Shown here: positions 45,382 through 53,589 of the stretch, piece by piece
Numbering within the stretch: the stretch's first letter is position 1
Layout: each line of letters opens with the position of its first letter
Program-made: the position numbers and the translations under genes
NCBI RefSeq assembly: GCF_000526415.1
Contig: NZ_JAGA01000003.1
Span: forward strand, 620,001-684,000
Direction: 5' to 3'
Length of the DNA: 64,000 nt
From: Kallotenue papyrolyticum
Lineage (GTDB): Bacteria > Chloroflexota > Chloroflexia > Chloroflexales > Kallotenuaceae
The notes under the pieces: generated by a model
Database searches by the model: none
What the model was told of the DNA's origin: nothing
Seen by the model: only the letters and a program-made list of their open reading frames with translations

Positions 45382-45683
45382 CTCCCGCGGCGCCCGTCCG
45401 CTTTTGGAGTGCGGGAGCCATGCTCCCGCGGCGCCCGTCCGCTTTTGGAGTGCGGGAGCTATGCTCCCGCGGTGCCCGTCCGCTTTTGGAGTGCGGGAGC
45501 CATGCTCCCGCGGCGCCCGTCCGCTTTTGGAGTGCGGGAGCTATGCTCCCGCGGTGCCCGTCCGCTTTTGGAGTGCGGGAGCCATGCTCCCGCGGCGCCC
45601 GTCCGCTTTTGGAGTGCGGGAGCCATGCTCCCGCGGCGCCCGTCCGCTTTTGGAGTGCGGGAGCTATGCTCCCGCGGCGCCCG
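45382..45683. repeat. Tandem array of seven 41-bp units
   Basis: Seven head-to-tail copies of a 41-base unit, marked by CTTTTGGAGT at 45401, 45442, 45483, 45524, 45565, 45606 and 45647. Each contains the palindrome GCGGGAGC-YAT-GCTCCCGC (8-base arms, 3-base loop). Copies alternate between CAT and TAT loops, the TAT copies mostly being followed by GGTGCCC and the CAT copies by GGCGCCC, as if an 82-base double unit was copied. The array lies upstream of moxR. All frames are open, but no ribosome site or family character supports a gene. Confidence 0.9.
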
Positions 45684-45693
45684 AAAGGGCGCC
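45676..45693. repeat. Palindrome GGCGCCC-GAAA-GGGCGCC at the array edge
   Basis: A perfect 7-bp stem closed by a GAAA (GNRA) tetraloop, directly after the last 41-base unit. The same arms recur in the second array with TACC or TGCC loops. Confidence 0.7.
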
Positions 45694-45878
45694 AATGCGC
45701 AACGGCCGATCGCCGACGGCACATCGGGCATCCCCCAATCAGAGGAGCCGGCGAGCGCGCCGCGCTCGCGCGCCAGCATGGCTGGCGCACTCCAAAAGCT
45801 GCTTCGCTGTGCGGACGCCAACCATGCTCCACGGCCCGTGTTGCGGACGCACTCCAAGGCTTCCCCGACTTCCGATCG
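45694..45878. repeat. Solitary palindromes related to the arrays
   Basis: No gene. GCGAGCGC-GCC-GCGCTCGC (45751-45769) is followed without gap by GCGCCAGC-ATG-GCTGGCGC (45770-45788) and then ACTCCAAAAGC, the sequence that also borders the palindromes in both arrays. A second ACTCCAAGG lies near 45849. Confidence 0.7.
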
Positions 45879-47594
45879 CTACGGCTCCGGTTCCAACTCC
45901 GAGAAATAATCACGCACGTAGCTCTTCAGGTGCGGCGGGATCGCCGAGCGCTCCAGGGCTTCGCTGGCAGCATCGCTGTACTCACGATACACCTGCTCGT
46001 AGGGCACACGCGACGGGTTGGCCGCGCCCGGCCCGTATTGTCCCGGCTGGACCTGCTCGCTGCCGCCACTGCCCTGCTGGCCTGTGACGCGCGAGGGATC
46101 GCCCGCTTGATCGGATGGCGTGTACGGGCGGTAGACGCTGTTGTTGGGATTGCGCCCGTTGCTGAAGTTCTGACCCGGACCGTTGCCGTTGACATTGCCG
46201 CTGCCCGGACTGGTGCGATTGCCAAGGTTGTTGGCGTTAGAGCCGCCACCGTTGCCGGCCTGTTGCCCCTGGCCCTGCCCCTGCTGGCCCTGTTGAGCCT
46301 GGCCCTGACCTTGCCCCTGCTGTCCTTGCTGCCCCTGCTGCCCTTGCTGCCCCTGCTGCCCTTGCTGCCCCTGCTGCCCTTGCTGCCCCTGTTGTCCTTG
46401 CTGCCCCTGTTGTCCTTGCTGCCCCTGCTGCCCTTGCTGCCCCTGTCGGCCCTGTTGACCCTGCCCCTGCTGAGCGGCCTGCTGCTGACCGGCCTGCGCC
46501 ACACTCTGACGCTCATCCTGCAAGCGCGCCAGGGCCTGTTCACGGGCAGCATTGGCGGCGAGCTGCTGGTTGGCGGCCTGTGCCTGCTGCGCAGCCCGCT
46601 CGAGCTGTTGCGTCGCAGCCTCGCGCTGGCCGTTGCGCAACGCCTCGGCCGCCGCGCGCAGCGACTGGGCCAGCTCCGGCTGCGTGGTTGCCAGGTCGGC
46701 AGCCTGCTGCTCCAGCACCTGGGCCAGTTGCTGCTGTTGTTCGGGCGTGAGCCGCGCGATCTCGTCCGCCAGCCGCTGCAGCTCGTCGTCGGCGTCGCCG
46801 GCGCGCGCCTGCGGACGCTGCGACAGCCGACGCGCCAGTTGCTCCAGGCCGGCGCGCCGCGCATCGGCATTGGCATCCAGGCGCTGGCGCAGCTGCTGCT
46901 CTGTGGCCGAGATGCGTGCCAGCGCCTCCTCGCGGCTCAGCGTACGCTGCTGCAGCGACTGCTTCAAGGCTTCCAGTTCGCGCACCAGTCGTTCGCGCTC
47001 TTCCGGCGATAGCTCGCGGTTCTCGCGCAGCGCCTGCTGCTCCTGCTCGATGGCCGTTACTGTCTGGGCAAGCTGCTGCCGTAGGATCGCCCGTTCGGCC
47101 AGGATGCGATCCTGCGGGTTGGGCAGCAGACCAAGCAGTAGCGCCACCAGCAGCGGCCCACCGAAGCGCAGCAAGGCGCGGCGCTCCAGGCCCCAACCGA
47201 TCTGCTGTGGACGGACGCGCAATGCGGTTGCGAGCGCGTCCTGCTGTTGCCGCTGCTCGATCTCGTCCAGCTCGGCGCGGCGACCCAACTCCAGCGCCGT
47301 TGAGAAGCGCTCGCGCAGATCGAGCAGCAGATCGGCGCGGCGCGCGGCAGCCAGCGCGGAGACGCGGTGCACCAGCAGGTAGGCCAGCAGCGCCAGCAGC
47401 CAGATCAGCAGCGGCGCAAAGGTCCACCACCAAAGGTGGGCGATCGGCACGAGCCGGCCCGCGGCCTGGATCAGCACACCCGCCGTGCCAGGCAGCCAAG
47501 CGCTGCGCTGCGCCAGCGCCAGCGTATCGCGCAGACGTAGCCGGCGACGAATGGGACGCAGATGCCGTTCAAGCTGAACGAGAGCAGCGGTCAT
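45879..47594 (-). CDS. DUF4175-like membrane protein with a Gly-Gln-Gln repeat tract
   Basis: 571 residues. Two N-terminal hydrophobic segments (about 37-55 and 58-75) and a third near 145-155 are followed by a long, highly helical Gln/Glu/Arg-rich region (about 165-375, coiled-coil-like). Then comes a tract of about 14 GQQ triplets, an Asn/Gly-rich linker, and a short conserved end (YREYSDAASEALERSAIPPHLKSYVRDYFSELEP). Proteins of this type (DUF4175/TIGR02302-like) accompany MoxR-BatA clusters, as here. ATG 47594 has AGAGG at a normal distance; ATG 47603 does not. Probably envelope-located; function unknown. Confidence 0.75.
   Translation of the reverse strand: MTAALVQLERHLRPIRRRLRLRDTLALAQRSAWLPGTAGVLIQAAGRLVPIAHLWWWTFAPLLIWLLALLAYLLVHRVSALAAARRADLLLDLRERFSTALELGRRAELDEIEQRQQQDALATALRVRPQQIGWGLERRALLRFGGPLLVALLLGLLPNPQDRILAERAILRQQLAQTVTAIEQEQQALRENRELSPEERERLVRELEALKQSLQQRTLSREEALARISATEQQLRQRLDANADARRAGLEQLARRLSQRPQARAGDADDELQRLADEIARLTPEQQQQLAQVLEQQAADLATTQPELAQSLRAAAEALRNGQREAATQQLERAAQQAQAANQQLAANAAREQALARLQDERQSVAQAGQQQAAQQGQGQQGRQGQQGQQGQQGQQGQQGQQGQQGQQGQQGQQGQQGQQGQQGQQGQGQGQAQQGQQGQGQGQQAGNGGGSNANNLGNRTSPGSGNVNGNGPGQNFSNGRNPNNSVYRPYTPSDQAGDPSRVTGQQGSGGSEQVQPGQYGPGAANPSRVPYEQVYREYSDAASEALERSAIPPHLKSYVRDYFSELEPEP
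46314..46446 (-). repeat. In-frame 9/18-bp tandem repeat encoding (GQQ)n
   Basis: About 14 copies of a 9-base unit with an 18-base higher period (alternating synonymous codons), inside the DUF4175-like gene. It encodes Gly every third residue, formally a collagen-like pattern without Pro. Such tracts change length easily by slippage. Confidence 0.8.
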
Positions 47595-47738
47595 AATGCT
47601 CATCCTCTACGCAGCAGTATAACAGGTTGCCGACTGCCGCGCCTATGACAGTCGGCTGATGCAGAGACGCGCGCCACGGCCCAAACGTTCCCCCGCAGCC
47701 CGGCTATGGTACAATGGCCCGGCGAGGAAACAACGGCG

Positions 47739-48368
47739 ATGATCGGTTGGTTGTTACTTGGCATGCTGGTGCTGCCCACCCTGGGCGCGATCGCGGCGCG
47801 ACTTCTGGCGCGGCGCTTCGATGGCACGCTACCGCGGGTGATCGCCGTGCTGGGCTTTGTGGCTGCTGCACTCTGCGCGCTGGGCGTGAGTCGCCTGCCG
47901 GCTAACGCCGAGCACCTGGGCCGTCTGGCGATTCTGCTGCCATCCAACGATGTGCGCATCGCGCGCGCCTCGCTCCTGAACCCGACGCCGCCGGCCATCG
48001 CCGCCCAACCTGCGCCGGCAATCACGGCGGAGCCGACGCCCACGCCATGGGCAAGCAGCGCGCCGACCGCAACGCCCACGCCGACGCCAACGGCCACACC
48101 CGCACCAACCACCACGCCGCAGCCAACGGCGACCGTAACGCCGGAACCAACCGCTACGCCACAACCAACGACAACGCCAGAACCAACCGCTGCGCCGCGG
48201 CCCGCCGCCGAACCACGACGTTATGTCGTGCAACCGGGCGATACGCTGCGGGCGATCGCCGCGCGCTTTGGCGTTTCGGTTGAGCGGCTGCTGGAGTACA
48301 ACGGTCTCACGCCCGAAGAGGGAGATAATCTGCGCGTCGATCAGGTGCTGTACATCCCCCCGCAATAG
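47739..48368 (+). CDS. Membrane-anchored LysM protein
   Basis: 209 residues: two hydrophobic segments (about 1-20 and 30-50), a long Pro/Thr-rich spacer (about 78-160) and a C-terminal LysM domain (YVVQPGDTLRAIAARFGVSVERLLEYNGL ending VLYIPPQ). It is expected to bind peptidoglycan from the outer face of the membrane. The frame opens at 47706 but a TACAAT -10-like element sits at 47711-47716, and GAGGAAA precedes ATG 47739. The next gene, also with LysM, starts seven bases later. Confidence 0.8.
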   Translation: MIGWLLLGMLVLPTLGAIAARLLARRFDGTLPRVIAVLGFVAAALCALGVSRLPANAEHLGRLAILLPSNDVRIARASLLNPTPPAIAAQPAPAITAEPTPTPWASSAPTATPTPTPTATPAPTTTPQPTATVTPEPTATPQPTTTPEPTAAPRPAAEPRRYVVQPGDTLRAIAARFGVSVERLLEYNGLTPEEGDNLRVDQVLYIPPQ

Positions 48369-48375
48369 GAAGCTC

Positions 48376-49446
48376 ATGCGTTCACGCCTGCTGCCGGCCA
48401 CCGCCATCCTTGTGCTGCTGGTCGCCGCCTGTGGCCGCGCGCCACAGCCCGATCTGACGCAGGCGGCGCCGGCGACTGCCACGCGCACGCCGACGGAGCC
48501 GCCCATAGCTACGGCCCAACCAAGCGCCGCGCCGACGCTGCCGCCTACGGCCACTGCCAGGCCGAGCGTCACACCCACGCTGCCGCCCACAGCGACCGCC
48601 ACGCCCATGCCGATGCCGACGGCGAGTGCCATGCCTACCCTCACCCCGGCGCCAATTGCCTCCGATCAACGCTTTGTCGCGCATACCGTCGCGCCGGGCG
48701 AGACGCTGGCCGCGCTGGCCGGTCCCGACATGACGCCGGCACAGATCGCCGCCTACAACCACCTACACAGCGATCGGTTACGTCCCGGCATGCCGCTGCT
48801 GCTGCCACGCTCCGCGCCGGTCACGCCGGAGACGCTGCTGGTCGAACGCGGGAATCCGGACGCGCCGCGCGTCGCGATCACGCTCGACGCGGGGGCATCG
48901 GCTGCGCCTACGCCGCAGATCCTCGATACGTTGCGCGCCCATGGCGTGCGCGTCACCTTTTTTCTGACCGGCCGCTGGATGCGCGACAATCCGGAGCTGA
49001 CGCGTCGCATCGTTGCCGAGGGTCACGAGCTCGCCAACCATTCGCTCAACCATCCCGACTTCCGCACGCTGGATCGCGCCGCCATGCTGGAGGAACTCAA
49101 CGCCACCGAGCGCATCGCGCAGGAGATCGCCGGCGCAAGCACGCGGCCCTTCTTTCGGCCACCCTATGGTGCCTACAATCGCGAGGTGCTGGCGACGGTG
49201 ATCGAGGCAGGCTACCTGCCGATCTACTGGACGCTCGACTCGCTCGACTCGGTCGGGCAGCCCAAGAGCGCTGAGTTTCTGGTGGAACGCATCACCACGC
49301 GCCTGGCGGGCGAGCAGGCCAACGGTGCGATCGTATTGATGCACTGCGGCTCGCAGCCCACCGCCGATGCGCTGCCACGGCTGCTGGAGCACTTCGCGGC
49401 GCGCGGCGTGAAGGTCACGACTGTCAGCGAGGTGCTGGGACCATGA
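48376..49446 (+). CDS. LysM-polysaccharide deacetylase (NodB) lipoprotein
   Basis: 356 residues. A lipoprotein signal (ILVLLVAACG), a Pro/Thr-rich spacer, a LysM-like segment (VAPGETLAALAGPDMTPAQIAAYN), then a NodB domain: VAITLDAGAS, HELANHSLNHPDF with the H-x3-H metal site, FFRPPYGAYN, and a final LMHCG. The usual Asp-Asp of motif 1 is Asp-Ala here, as in some NodB relatives, so activity is likely but not certain. It probably removes acetyl groups from cell-wall glycan. Its stop overlaps the next start (ATGA, 49443-49446). Confidence 0.85.
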   Translation: MRSRLLPATAILVLLVAACGRAPQPDLTQAAPATATRTPTEPPIATAQPSAAPTLPPTATARPSVTPTLPPTATATPMPMPTASAMPTLTPAPIASDQRFVAHTVAPGETLAALAGPDMTPAQIAAYNHLHSDRLRPGMPLLLPRSAPVTPETLLVERGNPDAPRVAITLDAGASAAPTPQILDTLRAHGVRVTFFLTGRWMRDNPELTRRIVAEGHELANHSLNHPDFRTLDRAAMLEELNATERIAQEIAGASTRPFFRPPYGAYNREVLATVIEAGYLPIYWTLDSLDSVGQPKSAEFLVERITTRLAGEQANGAIVLMHCGSQPTADALPRLLEHFAARGVKVTTVSEVLGP

Positions 49447-50783
49447 GCGGTGCGCTGCGCCTGCTGGTGCGCGTGCTTCCGCTGGCCGGTGGATTGGCCC
49501 TGCTGCTGGAGCTGCCGCGTATGGACCCGCTGACGAGCGTCGGTGGCGCGTGGCCGTTGCCCTGGCGCTGCGACGCGCTGGCGATCGCGCTGGGCCTGGC
49601 CCTGGCGCTGGGCATCGCGCTGGCGCCATGGCACGCGCAGCAGCTTTGGCGTCTTCCGCTGGTAAGCGCACTGTTGGCGGTCGCCCTGCTAACCGACCAG
49701 CTCATCCTGCTGGCGCTGGTTTTGCTCGCGCTGGGGTTGCTACTGGCCGATCGCCGCTGGATGCTGGCCGGCGGGCTGCTGCTGCTCGCGGCGCTGCTGT
49801 TGGCGGCCGCCGGCGCGATGCGCTGGAGCGATCCGCAGGCCGGGCCGCGGCTCTCGTCGCCGACGTTCCTGCTCCTGGCGCTGGCCTGCCTGGCGGGACT
49901 GGGCACCTATCCCTTCAGCCTGATGGCAGCGCGACCTGACGCGCTCCGTCGCGCTGCGCAGCCGATCTGGTTGCTGCCGCTGCTGCGTACCGTCGCGTGG
50001 GGACCATGGAACAGCGGCTGGGCGCTGGCGCTGGTGCTGGTTGGCGCTGTCGGCGCACTGTGGGCTGCCGGCGCGGCGCTGGGCGCGTCCGACGATGAGA
50101 CCTGCCACGAGCGGCTGAGCGGCCTGTGGCTGAGCATGGCGCTGGCCTGCCTTGGTCTACTCACGTCGGTGGGCATGGCGGCAGCGCTCTGGTTGCCGTA
50201 CGGCATCGCTGTCAGCCAGCCGTTGCTGACCGGTCGCCGGCGCATGTGGGCCATGCCGTTGCCGCCCACGCTCATGTTTACGGCAGTCTGGCTGGCGCTG
50301 GGCGCAACCGCGGCCAGTGGCGCGATGGTGCTGGCCGCCGCGCTGCTGCTGGCGACGCTGATCGGCGTGGTTGCCGGCTACCGCACACCGGAGGCCGCGC
50401 CACACGAAGAGGCGCCGCTCACACCCACGGCTCGCGCGGCGCTGGCGCTGACGCTAGGTGGTGGGCTGCTGACACCGCTCGCGATCCGCGCGCTGATCCT
50501 GCCTGCCGTGGACCAACTTCAGGGCGGGCTGACACCCTTCGGCCTGATCACGATCTGGCCCTGGGTCGGGCTGGCGGCGCTGGACGCCGGCCAACGGCGC
50601 GTGGCGGTGTTGCCGTCGATCGCGCTACTGGCGCTGGCGCTGGTGATCGGCGCCCTGGTCTGGCTCGTCGCCCGGGCGGCGCAGGCGCGCCAGGGCACAA
50701 CTGCAGCGGAGGCAGCGCCACAGGCCGACCTGCAACAGGCGCTGCGGCAGGTGTGGTGGCTGCGAGGACGCCGCCGTGGATGA
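49443..50783 (+). CDS. Polytopic membrane protein resembling a degenerate complex I NuoL/M/N subunit
   Basis: 446 residues with about 13 hydrophobic segments, rich in Leu and Ala. Around residues 155-250 the order GTYPFSLMAARPDALRRAAQPIWLLPLL ... LVGAVGALWAAGAALG ... RLSGLWLSMALACLGLL parallels the PFHxWLPDA, LLKxGxYG, GxxxAL and LAYSSVxxxGY blocks of complex I antiporter-like subunits. The signature Lys and His residues are missing. The likeness is by eye only. It is translationally coupled to the deacetylase gene and overlaps the next gene by eight bases. Confidence 0.5.
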   Translation: MSGALRLLVRVLPLAGGLALLLELPRMDPLTSVGGAWPLPWRCDALAIALGLALALGIALAPWHAQQLWRLPLVSALLAVALLTDQLILLALVLLALGLLLADRRWMLAGGLLLLAALLLAAAGAMRWSDPQAGPRLSSPTFLLLALACLAGLGTYPFSLMAARPDALRRAAQPIWLLPLLRTVAWGPWNSGWALALVLVGAVGALWAAGAALGASDDETCHERLSGLWLSMALACLGLLTSVGMAAALWLPYGIAVSQPLLTGRRRMWAMPLPPTLMFTAVWLALGATAASGAMVLAAALLLATLIGVVAGYRTPEAAPHEEAPLTPTARAALALTLGGGLLTPLAIRALILPAVDQLQGGLTPFGLITIWPWVGLAALDAGQRRVAVLPSIALLALALVIGALVWLVARAAQARQGTTAAEAAPQADLQQALRQVWWLRGRRRG

Positions 50784-51513
50784 GCTGCTCGCGCTGATCG
50801 GCCAACACTGGCACGCCGTGTTGCTCGCGCCCGGTGGTCTGCAGGCGCTGGGCGTCTGGCTGATCGTCTGGCGCTCCAGCAGCGGACCCATGCCGCTGCC
50901 GCCCCTGGAGGTCGGCGCGCTGGCAACCGCTACGAGCTGGCTGCTGGCGATCACGCTCCTGCCCCTGCCCGGCACGGCCTGGCCCTACGATCTCGATCTG
51001 CCGACGCTGCTGTTGCTGATCGAGCTGCCCTATCTGGCACGCGTTACCCGCCGGGGCGCGCAGCACCGCCTGATCACACTGCTCAACACCTACCCGCTGT
51101 TGATGCTGGCGATCGCCGCGCTGGGGCAGAGCGCAGGCACGCTGGTGCTCCACGATATCAACCGCGACCGTGGCGCGCTGCACTGGATCGGGCTGACGGG
51201 CTGGGCGCTGAGTCTGCCGCCGTTGCTCGGCATCGGACCGTGGCAGAGCTCCACCGCCGACGCGTTGGACGCGCTCCGGCGCGTCGCGCTGCTGGGACTG
51301 CTCGTCGCAGCCATGCTGCCGGCGCATGACAACACGCCCTGGTGGCAGGGGGCGGTGGCGCTGCTGGGCGCCTGGCTGCCGCTCGCGCTGCTGGATCGGC
51401 ACCGGCGTGGCGACGAGCAGCAGCTCACCGCCTGGCAGCCCTGGCTCTGCGCCGCGCTGCTGGTCACGCTGGCTACGGTAAGCCTGTTGCGACTGGCAGC
51501 ACGCTTGGGATAA
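50776..51513 (+). CDS. Polytopic membrane protein, possibly a degenerate NuoH-like subunit
   Basis: 245 residues from GTG 50776 (GAGG upstream) with about seven hydrophobic segments. The sequence ATSWLLAITLLPLPG ... YDLDLPTLLLLIELP ... HRLITLLNTYPLLMLAIAALGQSAGTLVLHDI follows the order of complex I subunit H (membrane helix, DLNxGLL, YALLGxxR, helix, LSLxDI), but the charged ubiquinone-site motifs are gone. No other complex I gene lies nearby. The start overlaps the end of the previous gene by eight bases, so the two are probably made together. Confidence 0.45.
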   Translation: MDELLALIGQHWHAVLLAPGGLQALGVWLIVWRSSSGPMPLPPLEVGALATATSWLLAITLLPLPGTAWPYDLDLPTLLLLIELPYLARVTRRGAQHRLITLLNTYPLLMLAIAALGQSAGTLVLHDINRDRGALHWIGLTGWALSLPPLLGIGPWQSSTADALDALRRVALLGLLVAAMLPAHDNTPWWQGAVALLGAWLPLALLDRHRRGDEQQLTAWQPWLCAALLVTLATVSLLRLAARLG

Positions 51514-51517
51514 CACC

Positions 51518-53530
51518 TCAGACGCCAATGCCGGCATCGGTCAGGTGGTGCTCGCCTGAGGAGGTCGGCCAATACACCATGTCGATAGGATCGGCAGGCC
51601 AGAGCATGCGCCCGGTATCGGCGGCCCACGCCCGCGCTTCGGCCAGCAGCGCGGCGCGGGCATGCGGCGCGAGCGTGGATGGCAGATGCAGCCAGATGCC
51701 GCTGCCGCCGGCTGCCGTCCACGCACCGAGTGGCAGGGCGGAGTCGCGCTCCAGATCGAAGCGCCAGACGATCGCGGCGCAGTCTGCGTACGCCGAGGGA
51801 TCGACCTGCGCCGTCCAGGGCAACACCAGCAACACGCGCGGACTGACGCGCCCATACTCTGGCGTGGGCGTGGAATTGCGAAACACGGCCACGCGATCGA
51901 GGTAGCCCGGCGCGAAGGGCAGCTGCTCGCGCCAGCGTCGCAGCGCGTCCGGCGTGGGGCAGCTCGTATCCGCCAGCAGATAGAGATCGATCAGCGTGCT
52001 CGGGTTGTGCGCGATCCAGGTCGTCAGCGCCGGTGTGACGCGTTCGAGCCAGGCAGCCGGGAGCACCAGATCGACCTGCGTTGCCAGACGCGGCGCAAGT
52101 TCGGCCAGGGCGTCGCAGGCGGCGGGCGTGACGCAGCGCACATGGCTCACGGGCGCGTCCCGTTCCGGGAGGGCGCTCAGCGCTGCGCTCAGGGCCGTCT
52201 GGCGCGGCAGGGGCATGCCTTCGACCGCATCGGGATCAAGGCCGGCAGTCGCCTTCAGCTCGCGGCGCAACGCGCGCAATGCGGCGAAGCTGAAGCGATC
52301 TGTGCTCAGCACGTAGTAGGGCGGACGTGCCTGAAAATGCAGGCCGTAGTCGGCGGCCTGGCGCCGCACCGCCGTGCCGGGCAACACCTGCAGGGTGAAG
52401 ACATCGTACGCGCCCAAGCCCTCGCGCGTGATGAAGCGGATCGTTTCGCGTACGCCCACCTCGTCATCGGCGGGCAGCCCCAGGATCACATCGAGATAGA
52501 CCTCGATTCGGCGCTCGTACAGACGGCGCACGCCCGCGGTCCATTTCTGCAGGTTGGTTGGCCGCTGCGCGGCGCGCAGCGCAGATGGGTTGGCGCTCTG
52601 CAGCCCCACTTCGACATAGCGCACATTGGCGCGGTCCAGGGCGGCGACATGCGCGTCACTGAGATGCTCGGCGCGCAGCTCGGCATAGAAGGTCATGGCG
52701 CGATCGGCATTGAGCTCGGCCAGCGCCTCCATTAACGGCCAGAAGAGCGGCACCAGATTGAGGTTGGCCTCGACGAAATGCACGCGGCGCACGCCCCGGG
52801 CACGCGCCCAGCGGATCTCATCCAGCAGGCGCTGGAGATCGAAGTAGCGCCGTCCCAGGCGGCTGCCCATGTTGCGGCCGTAGAGACAGAAGCTGCAGCG
52901 GTAGGGACACCAGCGCGAGACTTCAACCAACAGCATACTGTCGGGCGGCACGTCGAGATAGCCCAGCAGGTAGGGCGAGGGAATGGCGCGCAGATCATCC
53001 AGCGCGATGCGCTCCGCCGTGAAGCGCAATTCCTGACCGACGCGGTAGGCCAGGCCGGCAATGGTTTCCAGCGCAGCGCAGGCTGCAGCGCTCGCCGGAT
53101 CGATCGCGCTCCACAGCCGCAGCAGATCGGCGAAGGTCTGCTCGCCCTCGCCCAGCACGGCCACATCCACGGCGGGATGCCTCAGCACCCAGGCATTGTC
53201 GCGCTGCACCTCCGGCCCGCCCACCACCACGCGCAGCGTAGGCAGACGCTGCTTGACGCGTTCGGCAAGCGCCAGCGAGCGTTCGCTGTTCCAGGTGTAG
53301 AGCGACAGCCCGAGCACCTGCGGTTGCCGCGCTACGATCGCTTCAACCAGCAGCGCATCACCGGCATGGTCGGCCAGGGCGCGGGGTAGAATCTCGATCT
53401 CGACATGCTCGAGCAGGCCCTGCGCGGCGGCATAGGCTTTGAGGTAGCCTGCCGCCAGCGGTACATTGAGCGCCGGGTTGTTGGGCACCGGCAGTTGCAG
53501 CAACAGCACGCGCAGCTTTGGATGCATCAT
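51518..53530 (-). CDS. Cobalamin-type radical SAM protein
   Basis: 670 residues from ATG 53530 (GAGG upstream). An N-terminal B12-binding-like domain (LRVLLLQLPVPNNPALNVPLAAGYLKAYAA; VLGLSLYTWN; VVVGGPEV) is followed by the radical SAM core with the iron-sulfur motif CPYRCSFC at 208-215 and later RYVEVGLQSANP and YLDVILGLPAD. The last 230 residues match nothing I know. The class includes methyltransferases and ring-forming enzymes for lipids and cofactors; the substrate is unknown. The second repeat array lies directly upstream of its start. Confidence 0.85.
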   Translation of the reverse strand: MMHPKLRVLLLQLPVPNNPALNVPLAAGYLKAYAAAQGLLEHVEIEILPRALADHAGDALLVEAIVARQPQVLGLSLYTWNSERSLALAERVKQRLPTLRVVVGGPEVQRDNAWVLRHPAVDVAVLGEGEQTFADLLRLWSAIDPASAAACAALETIAGLAYRVGQELRFTAERIALDDLRAIPSPYLLGYLDVPPDSMLLVEVSRWCPYRCSFCLYGRNMGSRLGRRYFDLQRLLDEIRWARARGVRRVHFVEANLNLVPLFWPLMEALAELNADRAMTFYAELRAEHLSDAHVAALDRANVRYVEVGLQSANPSALRAAQRPTNLQKWTAGVRRLYERRIEVYLDVILGLPADDEVGVRETIRFITREGLGAYDVFTLQVLPGTAVRRQAADYGLHFQARPPYYVLSTDRFSFAALRALRRELKATAGLDPDAVEGMPLPRQTALSAALSALPERDAPVSHVRCVTPAACDALAELAPRLATQVDLVLPAAWLERVTPALTTWIAHNPSTLIDLYLLADTSCPTPDALRRWREQLPFAPGYLDRVAVFRNSTPTPEYGRVSPRVLLVLPWTAQVDPSAYADCAAIVWRFDLERDSALPLGAWTAAGGSGIWLHLPSTLAPHARAALLAEARAWAADTGRMLWPADPIDMVYWPTSSGEHHLTDAGIGV

Positions 53531-53589
53531 GGTCGCCTCGCGATCCACGTCATTGTACCGGGCGCGCAACGTTGCACAACGCCGAGAAG

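Noticed and set aside
45382-45683. CRISPR array
   Set aside because: The 41-base units are tandem with no unique spacers, and no cas gene is present.
45346-47012. Open frames over the 41-bp array and the Leu/Pro-rich frame antisense to the GQQ tract
   Set aside because: Mirror products of tandem DNA repeats; the minus-strand DUF4175-like gene explains the region and has conserved ends and a ribosome site.
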